The notes below the pieces were generated by a model. It was not told the origin of the DNA. It made no database searches and worked only from the letters and a program-made list of their open reading frames with translations. Below, piece by piece: positions 28,317-38,000 of a stretch of DNA of 64,000 nt; the first letter of the stretch is position 1; the number at the start of each line of letters is the position of its first letter. The stretch covers positions 1 to 64,000 of the forward strand of contig CAWGPP010000011.1 of NCBI GenBank assembly GCA_963824545.1. Direction: 5' to 3'. The DNA is from Bog-532 sp963824545. GTDB lineage: Bacteria; Actinomycetota; Actinomycetes; Streptosporangiales; Streptosporangiaceae. A program made the position numbers and the translations under genes.

Positions 28317-30038
28317 CTACCGTTCTCCGCGCGCCCCCCGGATGGCCGCTGTGTCCGCATCAGATCGTGACCGCCTCCCGCGCTTGGCGGGCGCGGATGA
28401 CCGATTTGCCCGGTTTAGGCGGCTGGCGGTCACGGTGGGCGCGGCGGCGTTCATCCGGCGGTGCAGCAGCGGCGCCGCGGCCGCCCCGGCGAGGGCGATC
28501 GCGGCGATGGCCCACCAGCCACGCTGGAAAGCGGCCAGCCGCCCGACAGAAGTGTCCGGGTTGCCGAGGACCGCGACCAGGAGGGCGACCCCAATGGCCA
28601 TGCCGACCTGCCGGATCATAGTGACGACGGCCGAGCCGGTCGCGAACGCGTGCGCCGGCAGCGAGGCCGCCGCGGTCGCCATCAGGGTGGGCAGGGTAAG
28701 GCCCACCCCCGCCCCGGTCAGCAGCATGCCGCCGAGGACACCCCCCGGATAATCGGCGCGCAGGCCGACCGCCAGCGCCCACCAGATGACACCGCCGGCC
28801 AGCCCGGCGGAACCGGCGGCGACCACCACGGCCGGCCCGAACCGCGCGATCAGGCGGCCCGCGATGAGGAACGAGAACAGCGGCACCATGATGGGCCCGG
28901 GCGCGACACCCAGCCCGGCCCCCAGGGCGGACCAGCCCCAGTCATCCTGCAGCCACAGCACCACCGAGAGCAGCATCCCGCCGAACGCCATCGAGAACAG
29001 CAGCATCACCACGGCCACGCCCAGGTAGCTTCGCGCCCGGAACAGCGCGGGCTCGATGAGCGGGTTGCGGGCCTTGGCGCAGTGCAGCACGAACGCAGCA
29101 AGCAGCACGACCGAGACGGTCAGGATCCCGGCCGTCCGGACCGATCCCCAGCCCCAGTCGCCGGCCCGCGTCAGGCCCAGGGTCAGGGCGCCCACTCCGG
29201 CCGTGACCAGGATGGCGCCCAGCACGTCGGGACGCGGGACCGGATGGCCGGGCACGTCCGGCAGCCGGCGCCAGCCGGCCACCAGGGCCGCTATCCCGAT
29301 CGGCACGTTGACCAGGAACACCCACCGCCAGCTGGCCGCGACGAGCAAGCCGCCGATAACCGGGCCGAACGCGGCGGCCACGCCGCCGGTCGCGGTCCAC
29401 GCCCGGACCGCCCCGCTGCGGCGCTGCGGCGGATAGGAGGCGAGCACGATGCTCAGCGAGGTTGGGGTCAGCAGCGCCGCGCCGGCCGCCTGCACCAGCC
29501 GGAAGGCGATCAGCATGCCGACGCTGGTCGCCGCGCCGCACGCCGCGGACGCCGCGGTGAAGATGGCGACGCCGAGCAGGAATCCGTACGTCCGCCGGTG
29601 CCGGTCGGCGAGCCAGCCCGCCGGCACCAGCAGCGCGGCGTACACGATCGCGTAGCCGTTCAGCACCCAGGACAGATCGCTGAGGCTGCGGCTGCCCAGA
29701 TCCCGGGCGATCGCGGGCAGGGCCACGTTGACGATGAAGAGGTCCAGGCTGGCCAGCACCACGCCGGCGCAGACGATGACCAGGACCTCGGGGCTGCTCG
29801 CCCCGCCCCGGCCCCGTCCCCAGCCCCGTCCCCGGCCCGGGACCCGCGCGCCCCAGCTAGCACCGTCAGCCCCACTTGCCCCGATGGCCCCGATGGCCCC
29901 ATCGATCCTGCTGGACCCGCTGACACCGGCGGTCCCGCTGGTTACGCCGACCCCGCTGGTCTTGTCAATCCCGTTGTTCCCGAGGATCCCGCTGGTCTCG
30001 CTGGCGCTGTCCGCGGCCGCCTGGCTTAGGTCTGGCAT
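28317..30038 (-). CDS. MFS drug exporter of the DHA2 (14-TMS) type
   Basis: The roughly 573-residue integral membrane protein shows the DHA2/EmrB pattern: SLDLFIVNVALPAIARDL in TMS1, WVLNGYAIVYAALLVPAGWLADR (motif A region), GFLLGVAIF, and motif C around GPVIGGLLVAASWRWVFLVN. About 14 hydrophobic segments follow. It probably exports drugs or metabolites by proton antiport. I start at ATG 30038 because the upstream 18 codons would cover the operator region. The first roughly 90 residues are an unusual low-complexity Ser/Gly/Thr/Asp linker with repeats (GTAGVSGSSRIDGAIGAIG). The divergent neighbour is an HxlR regulator, suggesting drug-responsive control. Confidence 0.9.
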   Translation of the reverse strand: MPDLSQAAADSASETSGILGNNGIDKTSGVGVTSGTAGVSGSSRIDGAIGAIGASGADGASWGARVPGRGRGWGRGRGGASSPEVLVIVCAGVVLASLDLFIVNVALPAIARDLGSRSLSDLSWVLNGYAIVYAALLVPAGWLADRHRRTYGFLLGVAIFTAASAACGAATSVGMLIAFRLVQAAGAALLTPTSLSIVLASYPPQRRSGAVRAWTATGGVAAAFGPVIGGLLVAASWRWVFLVNVPIGIAALVAGWRRLPDVPGHPVPRPDVLGAILVTAGVGALTLGLTRAGDWGWGSVRTAGILTVSVVLLAAFVLHCAKARNPLIEPALFRARSYLGVAVVMLLFSMAFGGMLLSVVLWLQDDWGWSALGAGLGVAPGPIMVPLFSFLIAGRLIARFGPAVVVAAGSAGLAGGVIWWALAVGLRADYPGGVLGGMLLTGAGVGLTLPTLMATAAASLPAHAFATGSAVVTMIRQVGMAIGVALLVAVLGNPDTSVGRLAAFQRGWWAIAAIALAGAAAAPLLHRRMNAAAPTVTASRLNRANRSSAPAKRGRRSRSDADTAAIRGARGER

Positions 30039-30044
30039 AGCTAG

Positions 30045-30079
30045 ACCGTACGGTACTGACTTAGCTGAACACAAGTCAG
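30045..30079. promoter_or_regulatory. Candidate HxlR operator in the MFS/HxlR divergent promoter
   Basis: Two dyads lie between the divergent starts: a perfect 10-bp palindrome ACCGTACGGT at 30045-30054, and CTGACTT (30056-30062) with its complement AAGTCAG (30073-30079) separated by 10 bases. Position and symmetry fit binding of a dimeric winged-HTH regulator repressing both genes. Confidence 0.5.
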
Positions 30080-30092
30080 ATACGATGAACAC

Positions 30093-30632
30093 ATGGCTGG
30101 TACCTCAGGGACGGCTGCGGAGATCCCCCGGCTGACCGGGGACCTGGAGCCGCGGGGATCCTGGACCGCGGACGCGTGCTCGCTGGCGCGGGCCCTGGAT
30201 GTGGTCAGCACACGGTCGGCTTTCTTGCTGCTGCGCGAGGCGTTCTACGGGGCGACCCGGTTCGATGATTTCGCCCTCCGGGCCGGCATCAGCGAGCCGG
30301 TGGCCGCCGCCCGGCTGCGCGAACTGGTGGCGGCCGGCCTGCTGGCACGGGAGCAGTACCGCGAGCCCGGCCAGCGGGCCCGGCTGGCCTACCGGCTGAC
30401 CGATAAGGGCGCTGATCTGTTCCCCGCGCTGGCCGCGCTGATGCAGTGGGGCGACAAGTGGCTGACCGCTTCCGGCGGCCCGATCGGGCTGCGGCACCGG
30501 GACTGCGGCGAGCCCGTCGAGATCGAGTTGCGCTGCGCCGCCGGCCACCGCGCCGCCCCCGGCGACCTGGACCTGGTGCACCGCAAGCGACGCCGCGACG
30601 CCAGCGACGCCGATGGGACGGCTGAGGCGTAG
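30093..30632 (+). CDS. HxlR-family transcriptional regulator
   Basis: This 179-residue HxlR-type winged-helix protein has CSLARALDVVSTRSAFLLLREAF (like the WxxxIL core), FDDFALRAGISEPVAAARLREL as the recognition helix region and a wing ending in YRLTDKGADLFPAL. The C-terminus holds a Cys/His cluster, HRDCGEPVEIELRCAAGH, seen in many actinobacterial members and possibly metal-binding or redox-sensitive. It is divergent from the MFS exporter. There is no good Shine-Dalgarno, so translation may be leaderless. Confidence 0.9.
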   Translation: MAGTSGTAAEIPRLTGDLEPRGSWTADACSLARALDVVSTRSAFLLLREAFYGATRFDDFALRAGISEPVAAARLRELVAAGLLAREQYREPGQRARLAYRLTDKGADLFPALAALMQWGDKWLTASGGPIGLRHRDCGEPVEIELRCAAGHRAAPGDLDLVHRKRRRDASDADGTAEA

Positions 30633-30657
30633 CTCACGGCGGCGGCCGACGGGATCA

Positions 30658-30679
30658 TGGGCACTCTCTGCGGTGCCCA
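30658..30679. terminator. Short hairpin after the HxlR gene
   Basis: TGGGCAC (30658-30664) pairs with GTGCCCA (30673-30679) across an 8-base loop, 26 bases after the HxlR stop. There is no U-tract, as is common in high-GC actinobacteria. The following 30680-30925 interval holds no supported gene. Confidence 0.4.
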
Positions 30680-30925
30680 CAGCAGAAAGGACGCGCCCCA
30701 GCGCCGGGTTTGGGCAGAGTTCCCCGCAGCATACGACTGAAACACTGCCGAGATAATCAGGCCCCTGGGCACCTCGGAATTCTATGCCTCGTATTACGAG
30801 GCATGAACCGCGAACGGATCAAGGGTCATCTTGACCTGCTTCTGCTGTTGGTGCTCGGGGCCGACCAGCCACGGCAACGCGATCATCTCTGCGCTCCGCC
30901 TGCAGGCTCGCCCGGGTGTCCGCGC

Positions 30926-31708
30926 TCACTGGGCGGCCTTGTAGTGTGCCAGCACCTCGTTGGCCGGCAGCACGCGTGGGTAGATCGCGACCTCGTCAAG
31001 GCCGCCATGCAAGAAGCTGGCCAGGTCGCGCGTCCCCAGCCGCACGGGCGCGGTGCCGTGCGCGGGCACGATCCCGAAGCGGCTGTACCGTGTCCCCGGG
31101 GCGGGTGGCCCCTGGCGCAGCACGCCGTTGACGTACAGCCGTACGCCGGCGTCAGCCGTACTCATGTCCCCCGGGTCGTAGCAGGCTACGACGTGCAGCC
31201 AGTGCCGCGCCCTGACCGGGCCTGTGAAGTGAGCGCCGGCCCCCAGGTGCCCCGCCGGGCTAAAGAGGTACGCCGAGACCCAGCTGGGCCGCTCCTCCGA
31301 CTTACTGCTGTAGAAGCGGAGTGCCCACTCCTGCTGGCCGTCGTCGCCCTTGCCGAGCCAATGTACATACGGCCCTTGGGGACGCTCGCCTTCGCCATCG
31401 AAAGCGAGGTCCTTGCCGGGCCTCATCCAGGCTTCAATGCTCAGGCCCAGGCCACTGGCCGGCTGGCTGAAGGCCGTGCTGTCGGGGACCTCGACGCAGG
31501 CCGTGCCTGGCAGCTCGACCGCCTTGTCTGGGTCGTGCTTGACGGCTCCCGTCCGGCCGAAGATCACATTGCCGTGGTACGTCCCGTCGTGCTTCTGCAT
31601 GGCGTCGAAGGCGGCTGGTCCTGCCTTCTCCCCCAGCCGCCACCAGGCGAGCGGGCGGCTGGCCAGGACGGCCTTTTCGTAAGCATGAAGGGCGGCCGTG
31701 AGGTCCAT
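30926..31708 (-). CDS. LamG/concanavalin A-like lectin domain protein
   Basis: The 260-residue protein consists of one LamG-like jelly-roll: PLAWWRLGEKAGPAAFDAM, DGTYHGNVIFGR, LSIEAWMRPG, HWLHVVACYDPGD, and YVNGVLRQG with GGLDEVAIYPRVLPANEVLAHY. Such domains bind glycans or cell surfaces. Unusually for a LamG protein, it has no signal peptide and is a single free-standing domain. It follows the LuxR gene on the same strand, and its promoter region and first five codons (MDLTA) are a diverged copy of those in front of the sheath-like gene at 46.7 kb. It therefore probably belongs to the same regulon and possibly the same cargo set. Confidence 0.85.
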   Translation of the reverse strand: MDLTAALHAYEKAVLASRPLAWWRLGEKAGPAAFDAMQKHDGTYHGNVIFGRTGAVKHDPDKAVELPGTACVEVPDSTAFSQPASGLGLSIEAWMRPGKDLAFDGEGERPQGPYVHWLGKGDDGQQEWALRFYSSKSEERPSWVSAYLFSPAGHLGAGAHFTGPVRARHWLHVVACYDPGDMSTADAGVRLYVNGVLRQGPPAPGTRYSRFGIVPAHGTAPVRLGTRDLASFLHGGLDEVAIYPRVLPANEVLAHYKAAQ

Positions 31709-31861
31709 GTCTTTACGGTAGGCCGGGGTGGCGGCGGTGTCGGGAGTAGCGGCCTACTCGACTTCGCCGGGCCGGTTACCCGGGGCCGGGGGCATGGTTA
31801 CCCTGTTGGGCTGGGAGCGCGCAGCGGGCGCCGGGGATCTGCTCAGGGGCGCGGGCAGGCA
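31695..31861. repeat. Copy A of a duplicated promoter/luxR-3'-end segment
   Basis: About 167 bases spanning the first codons of the LamG gene, the whole luxR-LamG intergenic region and the last roughly 28 codons of luxR align, with clearly high identity (roughly 85 percent by eye), to 46702-46865. The conserved core includes GAGTAG-N4-CTACTC and CCGGGGTGGCGGC. Copy A is the functional context, since the luxR frame is intact here. Confidence 0.85.
31744..31759. promoter_or_regulatory. Palindrome GAGTAG-N4-CTACTC upstream of LamG gene
   Basis: The perfect inverted repeat GAGTAG/CTACTC with a 4-base spacer lies 35 bases before the LamG start codon. It is kept without change in the arms in the second copy (46751-46766), although the spacer differs. 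It is a good candidate site for the adjacent LuxR-type HTH; that assignment is inference. Confidence 0.55.
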
Positions 31862-34598
31862 CCGTGAAGATAGGCGCCAGCTCGTCCCGCCCGCCGATGC
31901 GCAGTTTGGCGTACACCTGACCCAGCGCGTTGTCGACCGTGCGCACCGCCACCACGAGCCGGGCCGCGATCGCCCGGCTCGGCAGCCCGGTGGCCGCCAT
32001 CCGGGCGATTTCCAGCTCCCGCGGGGTGAGGTCGGCAGGCTCGCCGGGCCGGGTCAGGGCCGGCGTCCGGGCGCCCTCGCAGACCGCGGCGAATGCGGCA
32101 GCGCGAGCCGCGGAAGCCGCGTCGCTGCCGGCACGCCCGGCCCGCCGGTGCGCGCGGCCCGCTGCGGCGGCCGCCTCCGCGGCGAGCAGGTTGGCCCCCA
32201 GCGCCGCGAAGGAGGCAGCGATCCTATCCAGGGCCGTACCGTCGGCGGCCAGCAGCGCCTGGACATGGCCGGTGAACAGCGACGCCAGGTCGCCCTGCAC
32301 GGTAGCGGCAAGTCCTGTCAGCCGCGCGGCCACCCGGGCGGGCGCGCCGAGCCGGGCCACATCATGCAAGGCGATCAGCTCACAACCCGGCTGACCGCAC
32401 CGTCGGGCCTGGGCGGCCGCGCTCAGCGCCAGCTCGACCGCTGACGGGACCTCGCCGCGGGCGGCGGCCACCCAGGCGTGGATCGGCCCAGACCAGGTAT
32501 CGAAGAGCCGCATCGCCGACCCGGCCAGCGCATCCGCCTGGTCCAGCGCGCCCTGGGCGCACGCGACGTCCCCGGCGAGCGCCGCCACCCGGGCCAGGGC
32601 ATCGAGCCCGACCCGGGTGATGAAGCGCTGGTAGGGGTGCAGCCGGGCCGGGCCGGTGACAATCCCGACCGCCTCCCGGACCCATCCCGAGGCCTCGATC
32701 ATCGCACCCCTGGCCGCGGCGGCTTCGCCGCGCACGAGCGCCCATATCGCGACGCTCAGCGGCGACCGGGCATCCACGGCCCGCCGGTAGCCGGCCTCGG
32801 CCAGCGCCGTTGCCGCAGCGAGCTGCCCGCTGCACAGATGGGCGGTGGCCTGGGTGGCGGCCAGCTCGTCCAGCACCAGGGGCCAGCCCACGCCGGTCAG
32901 CGGCCGTCCCAGCTGGAGGCCTCCCGCCGCGGTGGCGACGGCTTCGTCGTAGCGACCACAGGCGACCAGGCCCATGGTGGCCGTAGCCATCGCCTCCAGC
33001 GCCACCGGGTCCGGTACGTGCGGGTCATCCAGGACGGGATCCAGGACGGCCAGCGCCTGCCGGCAACGGCCCGCGTGCAGCAGGAACCGGCCGCGTACTG
33101 CGACCAGCCTGGCCCGCTGGGCCGGCTCCACGATGCGAGCCGCGGCCTGGTCGAGGACGGCTTCGGCCGACCCGGGCTGGTCGAGGCCCCAGTACAGGTT
33201 GACTGCCCGGATGCCAGCGATTTCCGCCCGCTCGGCATCGGTGCTGGCCCGCGCCATCTGGCCGACCAGCAAGTCCTCGGCCAGCCCCGCCTGTCCCTGG
33301 CCCACCAGAGCCTGAGCCAGCAACCGTTCAGCCGGCCAGCCGGCGTCGGTCTGCCCAGCGGCCCTGCACAGCCGCTCGGCGAGCGGGTAGTCGGGGGTGG
33401 CGAGCGCCGACCCGGCCGCGGCTGTCAGCAAGCCCGGCTCGGGCCGCGTGCCGGCCTCGAGGTGCCAGACCGCGAGCCGCACCACGTCCTCGGGGCGGAG
33501 CCCGTCGGCCGGGCTGGTCGCCTCGGCCAGCATCGTGTGCACGGTACGGCTGCGCAGCTGAGGTGTCTGGGCCCGGATAACCTCGCCGAACAGCGGATGC
33601 CCCAGCCGGACCCGAATGTCGCGGCCATCCAGCTCAGCGACCAGCAATCCGGCCCGCTCTGCCGCCTCCACCTCGGCCGCAGATGCCCCGGCCCGAGCCA
33701 GCACAGCCACATCCAGCGGTTCGCCGAAAGCCACCAGTTCCCCAACGACCCGGACGGCTGCGGGCAGGCCGCTGATCCGGGCCTGGATCAGCTCGACCAG
33801 CTGCGGGGGAGCGCTGATAGGTCCGGCCCACCGCCAGATGCCGTCGGCGCAGGCCAGCGCTCCGCTCTGGCGACCGCCCCGGACTAGCTCTCGCAGATAA
33901 AGCATGTTGCCGTGGCTCAGCTGCCACAGCCGCTCCCTGGTCAGTCCGTCCACCGGAGCGTCCAGCGCGGCCTCGATCAATTCGCCGACGTCACCACGGG
34001 CCAGGGCCTGGATCTCCAACCGCTCCGCCAGGCCATCCTTCCACATCGCCGTGACTGGCCCGGGCGCGGATTCTCCGGTGCGCAAGGTCGCGACCACGAA
34101 AGCCACGCTGGTGACGGACAGGTGAAACACCAGGGCGGCCGAGGCATCATCCAGCATGTGAGCGTCATCGACGCCGAGCACTACGCGTCGGCCCTCGGCC
34201 TGTGCGGCCAGCCATTCCCCTGCCTGTTGCAGCATCCGCAGATTGGCTGAATTGTCCCCGGCAACGGGCAGCAGGTGCGCCATAGCGCCGAACGGGATCG
34301 CGGAAACGGCCCGCGATGCGGCCACCCATCCCGTGAAACATCCCTGAGCCCCCGCTGCGGCGAGCGCCTCGCGAGCCAGCCGGGTCTTGCCCACGCCCAG
34401 CGCCCCAGCCAGCAACACCCCCCGAAATTGACCATCACCAAGAGTACGCCCGATGGTTAATAGTTCCTCTTGGCGACCGATCAGCGGCCAGTCCGCAGCC
34501 ATATTCGCATGCCCTCCGGATACGCCGCCATGCATCATTCGACGGCTAGGGCCTGGCCTCTCCGGCACGAAGAGCAAGCCGTGGTTGTCGTCCGCCAT
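31776..34598 (-). CDS. LAL-type (large ATP-binding) LuxR-family regulator
   Basis: The 940-residue regulator begins with WPLIGRQEELLTI and an AAA/STAND ATPase with Walker A LLAGALGVGKTRLA and Walker B RVVLGVDDAHMLDD. A long helical middle region follows. It ends with a LuxR HTH: LTPRELEIARMAATGLPSRA then IAARLVVAVRTVDNALGQVY. LAL proteins are typically activators of neighbouring clusters. It sits between the LamG gene and the large-protein operon, on the same strand. Its 3' end has been duplicated upstream of that operon. The first 32 residues may be non-native; a start at an internal Met nearer to MAADWPLIG is possible. Confidence 0.93.
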   Translation of the reverse strand: MADDNHGLLFVPERPGPSRRMMHGGVSGGHANMAADWPLIGRQEELLTIGRTLGDGQFRGVLLAGALGVGKTRLAREALAAAGAQGCFTGWVAASRAVSAIPFGAMAHLLPVAGDNSANLRMLQQAGEWLAAQAEGRRVVLGVDDAHMLDDASAALVFHLSVTSVAFVVATLRTGESAPGPVTAMWKDGLAERLEIQALARGDVGELIEAALDAPVDGLTRERLWQLSHGNMLYLRELVRGGRQSGALACADGIWRWAGPISAPPQLVELIQARISGLPAAVRVVGELVAFGEPLDVAVLARAGASAAEVEAAERAGLLVAELDGRDIRVRLGHPLFGEVIRAQTPQLRSRTVHTMLAEATSPADGLRPEDVVRLAVWHLEAGTRPEPGLLTAAAGSALATPDYPLAERLCRAAGQTDAGWPAERLLAQALVGQGQAGLAEDLLVGQMARASTDAERAEIAGIRAVNLYWGLDQPGSAEAVLDQAAARIVEPAQRARLVAVRGRFLLHAGRCRQALAVLDPVLDDPHVPDPVALEAMATATMGLVACGRYDEAVATAAGGLQLGRPLTGVGWPLVLDELAATQATAHLCSGQLAAATALAEAGYRRAVDARSPLSVAIWALVRGEAAAARGAMIEASGWVREAVGIVTGPARLHPYQRFITRVGLDALARVAALAGDVACAQGALDQADALAGSAMRLFDTWSGPIHAWVAAARGEVPSAVELALSAAAQARRCGQPGCELIALHDVARLGAPARVAARLTGLAATVQGDLASLFTGHVQALLAADGTALDRIAASFAALGANLLAAEAAAAAGRAHRRAGRAGSDAASAARAAAFAAVCEGARTPALTRPGEPADLTPRELEIARMAATGLPSRAIAARLVVAVRTVDNALGQVYAKLRIGGRDELAPIFTVPARAPEQIPGARCALPAQQGNHAPGPG

Positions 34599-34714
34599 GC
34601 CCGCTGATCGCGATCCGATTGGTCCGGCCTAGTTTAGTCAGGTGCACGCCTGTCCCAAGGAATAGGGGAGCCCCCCATGGCCCCGGCAAAGTCGTTAGGT
34701 GATGCCGCACAGTT

Positions 34715-34915
34715 CTAGTGGTCGGTTGCTGGCGTGGGCGTAATGCCGGATTGCCGATAGTTCACACCGAGGAGGCCAGTCGAGTCCGGGATCAGGTCCG
34801 ATCCCTGTGCGTTCAGAATGTTGGTCTCGATGGTGAGCCAGCTCCCGGCCTGGCCATCTTGCCCATCGTCAAGCCTGATGTCGCTCATATCCCCCCGCGA
34901 TGCGGCCCAGGGCAT
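34715..34915 (-). CDS. Possible short protein of unknown function
   Basis: A frame ending at 34715 encodes a peptide with the coherent segment MSDIRLDDGQDGQAGSWLTI followed by TNILNAQGSDLIPDSTGLLG. Candidate starts are ATG 34915 and ATG 34888, the latter just behind a run of G. It lies between the muramidase gene and luxR, with an AT-richer upstream region. No family is recognised. It could be a small regulator or accessory peptide, or spurious. Confidence 0.3.
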   Translation of the reverse strand: MPWAASRGDMSDIRLDDGQDGQAGSWLTIETNILNAQGSDLIPDSTGLLGVNYRQSGITPTPATDH

Positions 34916-34972
34916 TGGCGAGTCTTCATTAGACGGAACTACAAATAGTGAAAGCGCACGAAAATTGTGTGT

Positions 34973-34994
34973 AGATCGTGTGGAGATCGTGTGG
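34973..34994. repeat. Perfect 11-bp tandem repeat in an AT-richer intergenic region
   Basis: AGATCGTGTGG occurs twice back to back (34973-34983 and 34984-34994), in the lower-GC interval between the operon end (35046) and the LuxR gene. The position fits a regulatory site upstream of the small frame ending at 34715 or of luxR, but no function is shown. The rest of 34599-34714 is featureless. Confidence 0.55.
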
Positions 34995-35045
34995 AGAGTC
35001 ATAGGGACAACCCCGCCGCCCGCCCGGTCGGTCAGGGCGCGTGCA

Positions 35046-38000
35046 TTACGGTTCGGCGGCCACCGCGCGCTTGAGCTGGTAGAGGAACTCATCGAGCACC
35101 CAGCCGGAGGCGTTCCAGTACATCTCCCAGAATGTGGGCTTGACGAAGCCGGGTGCCGGGTCTTTCAGGACGGCGAGGACATCGCTGCGGTGGCCCTTGG
35201 CCGCCGCGTTGGCCAGTGCCGCTTGCATGATCTCGCGTTGCATGTCCGATCGCCATTGCTCGGTGAGGCCGGAGAAGGTCCCGACGATCTGCGACCGGAA
35301 TGGTTCCGGCATCGTCGGCGACACGGGCGTGAACGAGCCGAGCCCGATCGTGACCACGAAATCCTGCCAGCGTCGGCGCCACCCACCGACGGGTGCCGAG
35401 TAGTAGTCGCACAGGTTCTGTACGACGGTGCGCGACGGGTTCAGCACCACGAGATGGGCGTCGGCGTTGCCTGTCATGTCGGGACCGGCATCCTTGTTGT
35501 ATGTCGCGGCCAGCAGCGCCGGGTCGAGGTCCATCGCGGTGTCCCGGAACGAGCGATTCGAGTCGTCCAGGTACCCGACCACCACGCTTCCCAGGTCGCC
35601 GGTGAAGGTCGCGGCTTCAAGGTTGGACCGCATCTCGACCAGCGGAAAACCCAGCACAGACAGCGTGATCCGGGTGGGGTAGTTACGCGCATCGAGGCCG
35701 GTGAATACATGCCCGACGTGGACGTGGACCCCATTGATGAGCTGCCATGAGCGATTGCACAGCGCAGTAACCTTCTCGGCGCCGGCAGTTGCTGTCCAGC
35801 TCGGCGGCAGCGAGGTTGCCGCGGCCCCCGGAATGAGCATGTCCCACGCCCCACCGCCGGGTACACCCGGATAAGGGCTGCCGCCGGCCTTGGCCGGAAC
35901 TCCACAGGGATGGAAGCTGCCGTAGAACACCTTGCGGAACGCCGTGACCCGCTGGGGCAGGGTGTAGCCATCCTTGATCGCCAGGCCCTCCAGCTCGTCA
36001 AGCCGGCCGATGAAGTCATCGAATCCCGCCGCGGCCGCTCGGGCCAGCGCGTCGACCGCACCGGCGGCGGCGCCGCCGGCGGTCCTCACCGCATCACCGA
36101 TGATCGAACCGATCCCCTCACCCTGGAAGCCGTCGGTCGCCTCGCCGAATCCGTCCTCGGCCGCCGTCACGGCGCGCCGCCAGCCTCCGCCGATCGACTC
36201 CGGCTCGGCCGCGCCCGGCTCGGCCCCGGCCTCGTCGGCGCGCTCGGCAGCCGGCCGGGCCGCCGGGTCGTTCTGCGCCAGGGCGTCCGCCGCGGGGCCG
36301 ACGACGCGCTCCCGGATCGTCCGCCACTCCTGAACCAGGGCGGTCTCGTCCGGTCGCAGTCGGCGCTCGCCGAGCTCGCGGTGGCGAGCAAAGAACAACA
36401 GGTCGGTGATCGCGGCCAGGTCGCGCTGGTGGTGCTGGTAGGCCAGCGCCACTGCGGAACGCTCGTCGCCGACGGCCACCAGCTCGCGGAACTGGCCGGC
36501 TGCCGTGCCGAGGGCGGCGACCAGCGCCGAGCCGGCCGCCGGCGGGTCCGGGGCCGGAGGCAGTGCCGGCGCGGCACCGGCGCGAACGGCTGGCCGGACG
36601 GTGTCCGCGCACGTCCAGCCGGACCCGTCGAACCGCAGCACGCGCACCATGCCGTCCATCGCCCGGAACGCGACCAGGCCGGTGCTGGCGTCCGCGGTGC
36701 AGGTCGGATCGGACGCGGCGGGAACCTCGCAGGGCAGCCGCGCGGCAATCCAGGTCCCGTCGCGCAGGGTGAGCTCGTGGATTCCCTGGTCGGTGCCCCG
36801 GTAGATGACGTGGACTTGGCCGGCGAGGACGAAACACGTCGGGTGCCCGGCCGCCGGTTCAATGCCCGGCGCCGCGCCGCTCAGGCTGGTAGCCCGGCGG
36901 GCATTGCGTGCGATCTGCCACAGCTCGCCGCGAGTCGCCCGGTAGACGATGAACGTCTCGGTCTGGCTCTGGTAGACCGTGGGCGAGTAGGTGGCCGCGG
37001 GGGGAATCCCGTGGGGACCGATCGCGGTGGCGGTCAGGTCGGTGGCGGCCCATCCGGATGGCCCCAGCGCCAGCTCGACCACATGCCCCGTCGGGCCGGC
37101 CCGTCCGACGACCCGCAGGTCAGCCGATCCGGGCGCCAGATAAACCATGGGTTGGCCCGACGACGGCGGGACGCTGGTGGTCCCGGACCGGCGAGCGGCC
37201 GACAGCAGGTGCGTCACGGTCCACGGGGCGGATGCGGTCCGCGACAGGAGGTGCCAGTCGTCGTCGTCGCCGGAGAAGACGACGACGCGCCGGTCGCCAG
37301 CGATCAGCACGCGGGGATCGTGGAAGGCGGTCGCCCCGGCAACGCTGGAGAGGTCCTCGACGTCCCAGGTCTCGCTCGGGGTGGCCTGCGTCGCCTCGAC
37401 GACCCGACCCTGACTGCGAAAGTAGAGCCGCACCGTGGTCCCGCTGGCCGACAGCACCGGATCGCCACCCTGACCGGGCAACGAGCCGCGCACGAGGTCG
37501 AGATCGGTCCATGTGCCAGCTGGGCTCTCACGGACCAGGTGGACGTGCTGATCAGTCTCGCCGTGCGCGACGACGGCACCCAGCGGGGTCAGCCCGACGC
37601 CGACGCGGCCCAGGTCCGCCAGGCCGCGCAGGCCGTAGATCGTGCCGTTATACACGTCGTAGTCCACGCCGGGCAGTTCCACGCCCGGCTCCCGGTAGTG
37701 CTGCATGCCGAACCAGGGGTCGCCGTCCGAGGCGTACTGCAGCAGCTCGGCGCGTCGCCAGCCGCCCATCGGCAGCCGACCCGGCAGCGTCCAGAGTGGA
37801 TACTGCGACATCCGTGTCGACCGGAGGTCGTCCCGCCACATCACGCCGGTATAAACGATTGGGGTGCGACCCAGCGCCGCCTCAACCTGGTCAAGCCAGT
37901 CCTGCAGGGCACCCAGCAAAGCCGCCGAGCCGGCTGCGGTTCCCCGCCCCGCGTGCGTGTAGTGGTAGTGCTCCCAGAGCAACGGCCTTTTCGCCGGATC

